In this document: piece after piece, positions 1-6,104 of the stretch
Layout: each line of letters opens with the position of its first letter
Position numbering within the stretch: position 1 is the first letter of the stretch
Assembly: GCA_964528315.1 (NCBI GenBank)
Contig: CAZGRO010000054.1
Location: 1-10,519, forward strand
DNA length: 10,519 nucleotides
Reading direction: 5' to 3'
Source: JALHTG01 sp964528315
Lineage (GTDB): Archaea > Thermoproteota > Bathyarchaeia > 40CM-2-53-6 > JALHTG01
The notes under the pieces: generated by a model
The model's database searches: none
What the model was told of the DNA's origin: nothing
The model's input: the letters and a program-made list of their open reading frames with translations, nothing else
Translations under genes and position numbers: made by a program

Positions 1-232
1 CCAAGACGGAAGAATCATATTGCAAAACTTCTTCAGGATAGCTGGAATACTGCCCTATTCTTCAGGCAGCCTCGAGGAGTTGACTGTCCTCGCGCAAATC
101 CCACGTGTCCATGTGATCACTATCTGGGTGGAATCACGAGAACGTGCAAAAGACTGAAGCGTACGGCGCACTATTACCAATCCTGTATGCGGCCTAGGCC
201 TTGTGGTAACACTGGTGCTGCAGAATGAGTGG
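1..232. other. Left-edge stretch with no recognised gene
   Basis: I found no gene I can defend here. Plus-strand frame 1 is open from the left edge to a TGA at 226-228 (75 codons). It could be the 3' end of a gene outside the window, converging on eL37, but its Cys/Arg-rich translation resembles no family I know. The minus-strand open frame across the same bases runs into the eL37 gene in another frame and also looks like a shadow. I saw no tRNA arms, obvious terminator T-tract or repeat. Confidence 0.4.
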
Positions 233-421
233 CTATACGATCCTAGTGCCATCGATCTTCTTGTTCTGCCATGAATAGCGACGAAGCTTCGCCGATGATC
301 CGTAACCACAGGCAGCACATTTCTTGCTTGAGATATTGTATGACCTGTGGCCACATCTTCGACACATAATGTGGCTCTTGGATCGCCCCATCTTGCCTTG
401 AGAGGTTGTTCCCTTTGTCAA
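233..421 (-). CDS. rpl37e: Large-subunit ribosomal protein eL37 (L37e)
   Basis: This is a 62-residue zinc-ribbon protein of the 50S subunit, of a family found in archaea and eukaryotes but not bacteria. It opens with the family's N-terminal pattern MTKGTTSQGK. It has two CxxC knuckles (C20/C23 and C35/C38) expected to bind one zinc, with the typical CRRCGHRSY and CAACGYG contexts, and then the conserved RRYSWQNKK segment. The length is normal for archaea. The start is TTG at 421: no ATG fits the conserved N-terminus, and an AGGAGG SD lies 8 bases upstream. It follows the LSm gene by 50 bases on the same strand, an order seen in many archaea, so co-transcription is likely. Confidence 0.95.
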   Translation of the reverse strand: MTKGTTSQGKMGRSKSHIMCRRCGHRSYNISSKKCAACGYGSSAKLRRYSWQNKKIDGTRIV

Positions 422-429
422 AACTCAAT

Positions 430-435
430 CCTCCT
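430..435 (-). promoter_or_regulatory. Shine-Dalgarno site fixing the TTG start of eL37
   Basis: Read on the minus strand, bases 435-430 are AGGAGG, a near-perfect complement of the archaeal 16S 3' end. Eight bases separate it from the TTG at 421-419. It lies between the LSm stop and the eL37 start, so eL37 can be translated independently from a shared mRNA. It is the main evidence that TTG is the true start. Confidence 0.75.
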
Positions 436-471
436 GGACTCGCTCACTGCCATTGTTTGTGATGGTGAGGC

Positions 472-711
472 CTAAGTTGAGCCCTGCCTCTTGGGCGGGG
501 GACTGACAAGAACCACATTATCCCCCCGCACAATTATGGTTCCGAGCTTCTTTCCTTCACTGCTTGAGATTTCCTCAGCATCCTCCAGGACCAGGTTCAT
601 GTGCTGGTCGAAACTGAACAGCTTTCCTCTCACACCTCTCCCTCCCTTCAGCTCCACCAAAACAAGTTGGTTGAGGCTTTGTTCGAATATCTTGGTTGCA
701 GTGTCTGACAT
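472..711 (-). CDS. Archaeal Sm-like RNA-binding protein (LSm/SmAP)
   Basis: This 79-residue protein forms one Sm fold. Family members assemble into heptameric or hexameric rings that bind U-rich RNA and are implicated in RNA processing. The Sm1 motif spans about residues 16-47, including KGGRGVRGKL and the RNA-contacting FDxHMN (D35, M38, N39). Sm2 is at 57-69 (GTIIVRGDNVVLV), with the classic R62-G63-D64-N65. A short basic tail follows. I chose the ATG at 711, which places about 15 residues before Sm1 as in relatives. The longer frame from a GTG at 759 would add 16 residues with no family resemblance, and ATG at 720 is a second alternative. It is the first gene of a two-gene operon with eL37. 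Confidence 0.93.
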   Translation of the reverse strand: MSDTATKIFEQSLNQLVLVELKGGRGVRGKLFSFDQHMNLVLEDAEEISSSEGKKLGTIIVRGDNVVLVSPPPKRQGST

Positions 712-760
712 TTCGATCATCGAGGTCCAGTGGTTCAACCTAAAGGGCAAGCGGCACACA

Positions 761-768
761 ATTTAAGG
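761..768 (-). promoter_or_regulatory. Candidate TATA box for the LSm-eL37 operon
   Basis: Read on the minus strand, 768-761 is CCTTAAAT, a good match to the archaeal TATA element. It would place the transcript start near 738, giving a leader of roughly 25-30 bases before the ATG at 711. The same octamer occurs upstream of the small acidic ORF (7022-7029). The core AATTTAA is nearly symmetric, so it might also serve the plus strand. This is inferred from motif and spacing only. Confidence 0.45.
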
Positions 769-814
769 ATATCGTGCGAGATCGGTATGTCCGAGGGTAT
801 GGAATGCGGCCTGG

Positions 815-1945
815 GTGCAATATCACGCCGGGGACCCTAGTGGGTTGTTCGTGCGGGTCCCAGAGGAGAGCCACAAACCTAAATGTGGCTATCTTGCTCA
901 TCAAACCGAAGAAGATGGGTGGTGGCACGCAACGAAGACCGCACATAAAGCGGTAACACTTGCCGCGATCGTGACGGTGTTTTTTCTTGTCTTCTCAGCT
1001 GGCGAAAGCAGACAGCAGCAAACAACATCCTCTACAACAATCACAACGTACACATACACTACGAGCACTTCGTATACAACCACGACCACAACCTACACGC
1101 TAGTGCTTCTCACGATTACGACCACATCAACAACGACATTGGTGACCGCGACCAGCACCTCGACTTCTTTGGAGGGGATCACACTGCTCACTACCGCGAC
1201 GTTCCAATCGACGCAATGGTTCTCTGAAACAACATCAATGACGATCACACTCATTCAGACCTCAACAGTTCTCACGCCAACCGTCATCGTGCCTACAACC
1301 AAGGTGGCCAGTGCAAGCACGACGATCTACTCCCCTGCGACAACCTTAACCTCGACAACATTCACGGCAAAGACCACGACCACCACGTCAACCTCTGTGA
1401 CCACAACCACATTCTACTCCCCGACGGTCACCTTGACATCGACAACGAGGATCGTGACGACAGCCTTTCCTCTTGGCTCTCGTCAATGCCTCATCGCATC
1501 GGCAGCATACGGATCAGAGCTGGCTGAGCCGGTCGAATCTCTAAGACGATACAGAGACAACAATGCTCAACTTACCTTTGCCGGCAAGGAATTCATGAAG
1601 GCATTCAATTCCTTCTACTACTCTTTCAGCCCGAATATTGCAAATGTGATCGCCTCATCAGAGCTGGTTGCGACAATTACGCGTCTAATGCTTCTTCCGT
1701 TGATAGCTATTCTTCAAGCCTCGTCCTACGTCTTCGAGCTACTTCGCTTTGCTCCAGAAGCGGGAATGGTTGCAGCTGGATTGTTCAACAGTGCTTTGCT
1801 CGGAGTCGTCTATTTGACGCCAATTGGCTGTGCTGTAAGGTTTGTGGTCAGAAGGATCAGTAGTGCCAACAGGCCTTCGCGCAACTCCTTTGATTTGGCC
1901 GGTCCCGGAACCAAAGGTTCCGATCTAGATTCGGTTGGTGCTTAG
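815..1945 (+). CDS. Thr/Ser-rich surface protein with C-terminal CFI box (first of tandem pair)
   Basis: This is a predicted membrane-anchored surface protein, 376 residues from the furthest start. A hydrophobic segment (about residues 46-62) is followed by about 155 residues dominated by Thr and Ser. That region holds a loose repeat of the form [TS]-x-[YF]-SP-x-x-T-LTSTT (YSPATTLTSTT, YSPTVTLTSTT) and is likely an extended, possibly O-glycosylated stalk. The C-terminal domain begins at C225 with CLIASAAYGSELA, then RRYRD, FMKAFNSFYYSFSP and two hydrophobic segments ending in RR. This is the CFI-box C-terminal domain of archaeal and bacterial exported proteins, whose function is unknown. The start is unsure: only GTG 815, TTG 845 and GTG 851 lie in frame, and the first ~45 residues look unlike a surface-protein N-terminus (see findings). 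The next gene is a paralog, starting 2 bases after this stop. Confidence 0.82.
   Translation: MQYHAGDPSGLFVRVPEESHKPKCGYLAHQTEEDGWWHATKTAHKAVTLAAIVTVFFLVFSAGESRQQQTTSSTTITTYTYTTSTSYTTTTTTYTLVLLTITTTSTTTLVTATSTSTSLEGITLLTTATFQSTQWFSETTSMTITLIQTSTVLTPTVIVPTTKVASASTTIYSPATTLTSTTFTAKTTTTTSTSVTTTTFYSPTVTLTSTTRIVTTAFPLGSRQCLIASAAYGSELAEPVESLRRYRDNNAQLTFAGKEFMKAFNSFYYSFSPNIANVIASSELVATITRLMLLPLIAILQASSYVFELLRFAPEAGMVAAGLFNSALLGVVYLTPIGCAVRFVVRRISSANRPSRNSFDLAGPGTKGSDLDSVGA
878..884 (+). promoter_or_regulatory. Possible TATA box for the first CFI-box gene
   Basis: CCTAAAT at 878-884 resembles an archaeal TATA element and would direct a transcript start near 905-908, just before an ATG at 915. That ATG is out of frame with the main ORF. 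If this promoter is the real one, translation cannot begin at GTG 815 or 851. The evidence is motif and spacing only. Confidence 0.25.
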
Positions 1946-1947
1946 CG

Positions 1948-2907
1948 ATGAGAAGATCCTTGGTTCTTATGATGCTTGCGGTCGCTCTTCTCGCCATGGT
2001 TCAGGCGATTGTTCAGGGACCGATTGACTCTAGCGCTGCTGGAGGTAGAAGCATTGTCGGTCAGACTTTCACAACAACCCTGACTGAGTCATTCACATCG
2101 ACCATAATATACAGTTATACGGTTACCTCGTATTCGACAAGCTTCAGCACAACCCCAACCACTACTACAGCGACACAGATAATTGTCTCCACCTCGACCA
2201 CACCCACCACTACGACCACCACTGCCACATCCACATCGTGGGTTACTCAGGCAATTACCTCTATGGTTACGCGTACTACGACCGACACGATATCTTTGAC
2301 CTCTCAGAGCACCGCAACAATCACCGGCACGTCGACCTCATTCTCGCCCACGATAACGGTTACATCAGTTAATGCGTCATATGTGGGCACCACGGTCTTC
2401 TCACCCACCCTGACGGCAATATCAGTGCACACGTCTGTGATTCCCGCCGTCTACACGCTGACCTCCTCAATGACCAAGACCATAACCTCTATAGTGACCG
2501 TGGCTGTGACGCGGCTTTGCGTTATCGCCTCTGCTGCATACGGTTCCGAGTTGGCTCCGCAGGTTCAGTTCCTTAGAGAGTTCAGAGATGGCACGGTGAT
2601 GACGACATTTGTCGGCTCGCAGTTCATGCGTGTCTTTAATGCCTTCTACTACTCATTCAGCCCAGCCTTGGCACGATCGGTTTCAGCTGACCCCGTGCTG
2701 GCCGCTTCAATTCGCTCATTGACATATCCTCTGCTTCTGTCACTTCAACTACCCTCTGCATTTTTCCACTCGGTTCCCATGGGTTACGAGCTGGTGGTGA
2801 TGGTTGTGGGCGTCTTGGCAAGCGGCCTGATCGGAGTGATCTACGCCTCGCCGCTCGTTATCGTAGCAGCGATCAGAAGGAAGAGCTGTAACAGAGGCAG
2901 CTCATAG
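1948..2907 (+). CDS. Thr/Ser-rich surface protein with C-terminal CFI box (second of tandem pair)
   Basis: This 319-residue paralog of the preceding gene has a clear signal peptide: MRR, then a hydrophobic run to about residue 20 (LVLMMLAVALLAMVQA). Residues ~40-185 are Thr/Ser-rich with blocks such as FSPTITVTS and FSPTLTAIS, echoing the YSPT blocks of its neighbour. The CFI-box domain starts at C191 (CVIASAAYGSELA), followed by REFRD, FMRVFNAFYYSFSP, a hydrophobic segment, and a final membrane segment ending in basic residues (RRK). This predicts export with the tail held in the membrane and a small cytoplasmic end. Its ATG at 1948 is 2 bases after the upstream stop, with GGTG at 1937-1940 as SD, so the pair is translationally linked. 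The CFI-box domain's role is unknown; sorting or anchoring is a guess from its C-terminal position. Confidence 0.87.
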   Translation: MRRSLVLMMLAVALLAMVQAIVQGPIDSSAAGGRSIVGQTFTTTLTESFTSTIIYSYTVTSYSTSFSTTPTTTTATQIIVSTSTTPTTTTTTATSTSWVTQAITSMVTRTTTDTISLTSQSTATITGTSTSFSPTITVTSVNASYVGTTVFSPTLTAISVHTSVIPAVYTLTSSMTKTITSIVTVAVTRLCVIASAAYGSELAPQVQFLREFRDGTVMTTFVGSQFMRVFNAFYYSFSPALARSVSADPVLAASIRSLTYPLLLSLQLPSAFFHSVPMGYELVVMVVGVLASGLIGVIYASPLVIVAAIRRKSCNRGSS

Positions 2908-2938
2908 TCGCAGCAACTTGTTTGGGTTGGATGGAAGC

Positions 2939-3421
2939 ATGTCTGCTAGAGTAGGTATTAGGGAGAAAGAGGCGAAAGCCATCCTAACTGAATTCGAAGC
3001 GAGATTCAAGCTCGACGAGGATTTGTTCGGCGCGAGGCCCCGTTTGGAAAAGGTGCAGCTTGAGAAGGCAGAGCTCATCTTGCTCGACGGGAAACCTCTC
3101 ATTTTCAAAAAAGAGGGGCGTTATCTGCCAACACTCAGATTCGATAGAGTGATTCAGCGGCTGCCCAAGGTCGTGGTCGACATGGGCGCGATATCCCATG
3201 TCTGCAACGGGGCAGATGTGATGGTCAAAGGAATCAGAAGGACCGAGGAGGAATTCAAAAGTGGAGACCTCGTGGTAGTTCTTGATGAGAAACACGGCAA
3301 GAGCCTAGCCATTGGTGAAGCTCTTGTGGATTCATCCCTCATCCCTTCAATGGAGAAAGGAAAGGCAGTTTCCAATGTTCACTATGTGAGCGATGAGGTG
3401 TGGAATGCGATAAAGGGATAA
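2939..3421 (+). CDS. PUA-domain RNA-binding protein, MCT-1/eIF2D-N-like
   Basis: This 160-residue protein matches the archaeal homologs of MCT-1 (MCTS1) and the N-terminal half of eIF2D. An N-terminal alpha/beta domain (residues 1-75) carries the family's GRYLPTLRF (60-68). A PUA RNA-binding domain follows (about 77-150) with VDMGAISHV (80-88), NGADVMVKGI (90-99) and a strand pair ending AIGEALVDS. The C-terminal NVHYVSDEVWNAI parallels NIHYLNDGLWHM in MCT-1. Relatives bind RNA and act in translation re-initiation and recycling in eukaryotes; the archaeal role is not settled. I chose ATG 2939. An in-frame TTG at 2918 would add seven residues without family support. It lies 31 bases after the CFI-box pair on the same strand and ends 2 bases from the converging CARDB gene. 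Confidence 0.9.
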   Translation: MSARVGIREKEAKAILTEFEARFKLDEDLFGARPRLEKVQLEKAELILLDGKPLIFKKEGRYLPTLRFDRVIQRLPKVVVDMGAISHVCNGADVMVKGIRRTEEEFKSGDLVVVLDEKHGKSLAIGEALVDSSLIPSMEKGKAVSNVHYVSDEVWNAIKG

Positions 3422-3423
3422 GG

Positions 3424-4014
3424 CTAAGGGCGTTTGGCAGTCTGTTCCTCTTTGTCTTTCTTCGCGGGTGAGGTACTCTTCCTCTTCTGAAGATGCTTCT
3501 GAACGACCATGACAACGGCCATAATGATCAACACAACCACTCCGAGGCCAATGGGCCCACCCAAAGGCTGTAAAATCGCTTCAAAGGAGGAACCTGCCTC
3601 AATCACGACGATCATGGAGATTTCATTGTTACCATAGTTTGCTTCTACGACCTTGCGATCTGGATTCAACACCCATCGAATCTCATAGATTCCCGGTGCC
3701 ACTGAAATAGGTCCTGAAGACCAATCCTGAGACGATCCAGCGTCCAGCTTTCCCGGTCCTCCCGCCGCAAGGGGGCTACCTCCAAAATACGGTTGAACAT
3801 AGTAGCCTTCTGCCAGCGCATTTCCAATATTCTTGACAGTTGCACACACGTAGAATGGCTCGCCGCTTTTTGGATAGATGGGCGTATTGTTCCTGTCGCC
3901 AATCCACACCTTTGCTATCGCAAGATCCGGAAGAAACTGCTGTGAGACTGAACAGGTTGACATCATGCTTAAGGTCAGGAGGAATGTAGTTGCTGAAAGT
4001 ATCACTTTGTTCAT
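3424..4014 (-). CDS. Exported CARDB-domain protein with C-terminal membrane anchor
   Basis: This is a 196-residue predicted surface protein. Residues 1-25 form a signal peptide (MNK, then a hydrophobic stretch). Residues ~29-140 form one CARDB (cell-adhesion-related, bacterial) beta-sandwich: PDLAIAKVWI, a TVKNIGNALAEGYYV strand, and the typical ending of a proline-aspartate turn with VVEANYGNNE. A single membrane segment follows at ~155-171, and then a Lys/Arg-rich cytoplasmic tail of about 24 residues. The topology is therefore outside domain, one span, charged inside tail. CARDB modules usually serve as adhesion or spacer domains, and no enzymatic motif is visible. C21 lies near the signal end, but STC is not a convincing archaeal lipobox. 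It converges on the PUA gene and diverges from the glycosyltransferase. Confidence 0.85.
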   Translation of the reverse strand: MNKVILSATTFLLTLSMMSTCSVSQQFLPDLAIAKVWIGDRNNTPIYPKSGEPFYVCATVKNIGNALAEGYYVQPYFGGSPLAAGGPGKLDAGSSQDWSSGPISVAPGIYEIRWVLNPDRKVVEANYGNNEISMIVVIEAGSSFEAILQPLGGPIGLGVVVLIIMAVVMVVQKHLQKRKSTSPAKKDKEEQTAKRP

Positions 4015-4020
4015 TTGCTC

Positions 4021-4027
4021 TCACCCA
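4021..4027 (-). promoter_or_regulatory. Shine-Dalgarno site of the CARDB gene
   Basis: Read on the minus strand, 4027-4021 is TGGGTGA, containing the archaeal SD core GGTGA six bases before the ATG at 4014. It supports this start codon and a leadered mRNA. Confidence 0.65.
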
Positions 4028-4047
4028 TCGCATAGGTCTGCACAAAC

Positions 4048-4058
4048 GATTAAAGCGT
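4048..4058. promoter_or_regulatory. Candidate divergent promoter between the CARDB and glycosyltransferase genes
   Basis: The 67-base gap between divergent starts holds one AT-rich block. Plus-strand GATTAAAG (from 4048) would give a transcript start near 4078, making the glycosyltransferase mRNA essentially leaderless (ATG at 4082; no SD seen). Read on the minus strand, the same block is GCTTTAATC and would start the CARDB mRNA near 4028, just including its GGTGA SD. One element may thus serve both genes. This is inferred from spacing only. Confidence 0.4.
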
Positions 4059-4081
4059 TGTCCTTCGAGATATCGATCAAA

Positions 4082-5095
4082 ATGTCTTCGCCCAAGATCT
4101 CCATCGTGGTCTCGTGCTACAACAAGGGCAGAACAATAGAGGACTGCGTCACCTCAATCCTTCGACAAGACTTGGACGGAATGGAGGTAATTGCGGTGGA
4201 CGATGGATCAAAGGACGATTCACTGCAAATACTGGAGAGGTTCGGGGTGCACGGTGCACTCAATATCATCAGGGAGAAACACAGAGGTATCTCTGCAACG
4301 AAGAACAGAGGATTCGTCGCATCTAAGGCAGACATTGTACTGTTCCTTGACGGAGACTGTATTCTGGAGAAAGGTTCACTCCAAGAACTTACCAAGTCCT
4401 TTGAGGGGCACATGGTTGACTGTGTTGGAGGGGAAGTGCGCGCGGCCAACTCGTCCAACATTATCGCTCATGCTGTTGAGTTGATGCAGAATGAGGTCGA
4501 CAGGAAGTGGCCTTTCGGTGCCAATGTCGCCTATTCGCGAAAGGCGCTCGATAAGGCAGGCGTGTTTGATGAGCAAATGCGTTTCGGGGAGGACGCTGAA
4601 CTGTATCTGAGAGTTATCAAGCTAGGCTTTAGATCGATAATGAACCAGAGGGTTGTTGCACGAACAAGGAACCCGGATAATCTGGTGAGTTTCTTCCGTC
4701 AGCGATTGAAGTGGGGGAGGGGCTTCCGACAGCTAACTGAGAGGCACCCAGAAACCTTTACTCGAAGGATCAAACTGTGTTTCTTCTGGATTTCTGTCAT
4801 GCTTCTGTCTCCTTTGATGGCTGTGTTCGACTTGAGGCTCATCTGGGCGCCGATCCTGCTTCTTTCGTACAACATTGCGCGGTTCGCTCCAGGAGCAATC
4901 GCCTTGCACCGACGTACAAGTGATCTAAAGCACTGTGCATTGGTTCCCTTTCTGAGATTCACTAATGCTCTGGCGTATTTCGTAGGGTATATTCATTGGT
5001 GCATTTTGGAGCGCACAGGTCGAGCAAGAAGGCTCAAGCCTTTCTCGTCATGCGTGACTTCTGGTTTCTCTTCTTCTCGTGATCTTCCTGTGTAA
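4082..5095 (+). CDS. Family 2 glycosyltransferase (GT-A fold) with C-terminal membrane segments
   Basis: This is a 337-residue enzyme predicted to transfer a sugar from a nucleotide-sugar donor, probably on the cytoplasmic face of the membrane. N-terminal ISIVVSCYNKG (6-16) begins the GT2 nucleotide-binding fold, with D40-D41 in VDDGSKDDS. The metal-binding DxD is D90-G91-D92 (FLDGDC). The acceptor-side acidic motif is GED (169-171), and RQRLKW (206-211) corresponds to the QxxRW-like motif of processive-type GT2 enzymes. Two hydrophobic segments follow at ~232-249 and ~253-270. The frame is open upstream to 3878, but that would overlap the CARDB gene; ATG 4082 places the GT2 strand directly at the N-terminus. 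The 3' end overlaps kae1 by 62 bases. Donor and acceptor cannot be told; nearby surface proteins make a glycoprotein or lipid-linked glycan role plausible but unproven. Confidence 0.88.
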   Translation: MSSPKISIVVSCYNKGRTIEDCVTSILRQDLDGMEVIAVDDGSKDDSLQILERFGVHGALNIIREKHRGISATKNRGFVASKADIVLFLDGDCILEKGSLQELTKSFEGHMVDCVGGEVRAANSSNIIAHAVELMQNEVDRKWPFGANVAYSRKALDKAGVFDEQMRFGEDAELYLRVIKLGFRSIMNQRVVARTRNPDNLVSFFRQRLKWGRGFRQLTERHPETFTRRIKLCFFWISVMLLSPLMAVFDLRLIWAPILLLSYNIARFAPGAIALHRRTSDLKHCALVPFLRFTNALAYFVGYIHWCILERTGRARRLKPFSSCVTSGFSSSRDLPV

Positions 5096-6101
5096 TCCAC
5101 GGCACTTCAATTTCCTCAATGCGCCATCTGGGTTTGACGAAGCTTTTCGCTATTGGTGTGACGATGCCTGCGCGGTGGGACAGAATCCCTGTCCAGGCAA
5201 TCATCACGCCGTTGTCTGTTGCCAGGTCCAGGGGTACAACCCGTACCTCGCCGCCTCGTTCTTTCATCATTATCTGTAGCATCTCTTGGAGGCGCTTGTT
5301 CCTGGCAGATCCGCCTGTCAAGAGTAGAAGGTTCTTTTCGGTATGAGCCATCGCTCTCTCGGTCACCTCGGTCAGCATAGCTAGAGCTGTCTCCTGTAGA
5401 CTGTAGCAGAGGTCTTCAACGCTGTGTCCTTCCTTGAGCAGTCGGAGTGCTTGGGTTACTAGGCCTGAGAAGGCCAAATCCATACCTTTTACGAGATAGG
5501 GGAGCTCAATGTACTTGCTTCCTTTTGAAGCGGTTTCAACGAATTTGGGGCCAGGCCACGGGTTGGTTGGGTCGTGAATTCCTGATTCTCTGGCAAAGAC
5601 ATCGAAAGCGTTTCCGATTGCGATGTCTAAGGTTTCTCCGAAGACGCGGTATCTTCCTTTCTCGAAGACTACTAACTGGGTCGTGCCTCCGCTTACGTTG
5701 AGCACTACTGGGTCCGATGCAGCGGTCACAAGTCTCGCAATCTCTATGTGAGCAAGAATATGATTCACTCCGACGAGTTCAATGTCCAGATACTTTGCCA
5801 ATACCCTGGCGATTGTTGCTGCTGTTCTGAGACATGGTCCCATGCCTGGGCCCATAGAGAAAGCTATGAGATCTATGTCTGAAGGATTCACCTTGGCTTG
5901 TCTCAATGTGTCATGCAGGGCCTTGCCTGAGATCTCCGAATGATGCTGCGATGCGTCCCGTGGATGAATCCCCATCCCTAATGGAGGAATGTACGAATGC
6001 CTTACATTTGCCAGTATCTTCCCATCAGAGTCAACTAGACCAATTCCAAGTGTGTGTGCCGTCCCTTCTATGCCAAGACACAACATTCTCTTTCCGCTCA
6101 T
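5034..6101 (-). CDS. kae1: tRNA N6-threonylcarbamoyladenosine synthase catalytic subunit Kae1/TsaD
   Basis: This 355-residue protein is the catalytic subunit of KEOPS. It moves the threonylcarbamoyl group from TC-AMP to A37 of ANN-decoding tRNAs. The ASKHA fold begins at LGIEGTAHTLGIGL. The metal ligands are H114 and H118 (NHILAHIE) and D296 (TDNGVMIAW). The nucleotide loop is VSGGTTQL (136-143), where the usual Asn of SGGNTQ is Thr. FGETLDIAIGNAFDVFAR (154-171) is typical, and LTGGSARNKRL (261-271) is the second glycine loop. No Bud32 kinase domain is fused, unlike in some archaea. After the usual end (RIEEIEVPWI) there is a charged tail of about 19 residues that overlaps the glycosyltransferase gene. 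It starts 3 bases after the tsaC stop; GGAGGAG inside the end of tsaC may be its SD. Co-expression with tsaC is likely. Confidence 0.96.
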   Translation of the reverse strand: MSGKRMLCLGIEGTAHTLGIGLVDSDGKILANVRHSYIPPLGMGIHPRDASQHHSEISGKALHDTLRQAKVNPSDIDLIAFSMGPGMGPCLRTAATIARVLAKYLDIELVGVNHILAHIEIARLVTAASDPVVLNVSGGTTQLVVFEKGRYRVFGETLDIAIGNAFDVFARESGIHDPTNPWPGPKFVETASKGSKYIELPYLVKGMDLAFSGLVTQALRLLKEGHSVEDLCYSLQETALAMLTEVTERAMAHTEKNLLLLTGGSARNKRLQEMLQIMMKERGGEVRVVPLDLATDNGVMIAWTGILSHRAGIVTPIAKSFVKPRWRIEEIEVPWITQEDHEKKRNQKSRMTRKA

Positions 6102-6104
6102 TTC

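Noticed and set aside
1..228. Plus-strand open frame of 75 codons entering from the left edge
   Set aside because: No start is visible, composition is odd (Cys/Arg-rich) and there is no family resemblance. A stop-free run of this length is not rare by chance. It is kept only as a note.
1020..1480. ACA/ACC/ACG-rich tract considered as a DNA tandem repeat
   Set aside because: The repetition is at the Thr-codon level with mixed codons and no fixed unit length. It is better explained as a Thr-rich protein stalk than a DNA repeat array.
2984..3295. 103-codon minus-strand frame opposite the PUA gene
   Set aside because: The PUA gene is clearly conserved on the plus strand, and the antisense translation has no recognisable features.
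3949..3955. Possible lipobox at C21 of the CARDB protein
   Set aside because: The residues before the Cys (MSTC) do not fit the usual L-x-A/G-C pattern, and the protein already has a C-terminal membrane anchor.
3878..4081. Longer N-terminus for the glycosyltransferase from 3878
   Set aside because: It would overlap the CARDB signal-peptide region on the opposite strand, and the extension has no GT2 similarity. The GT2 fold starts right after ATG 4082.
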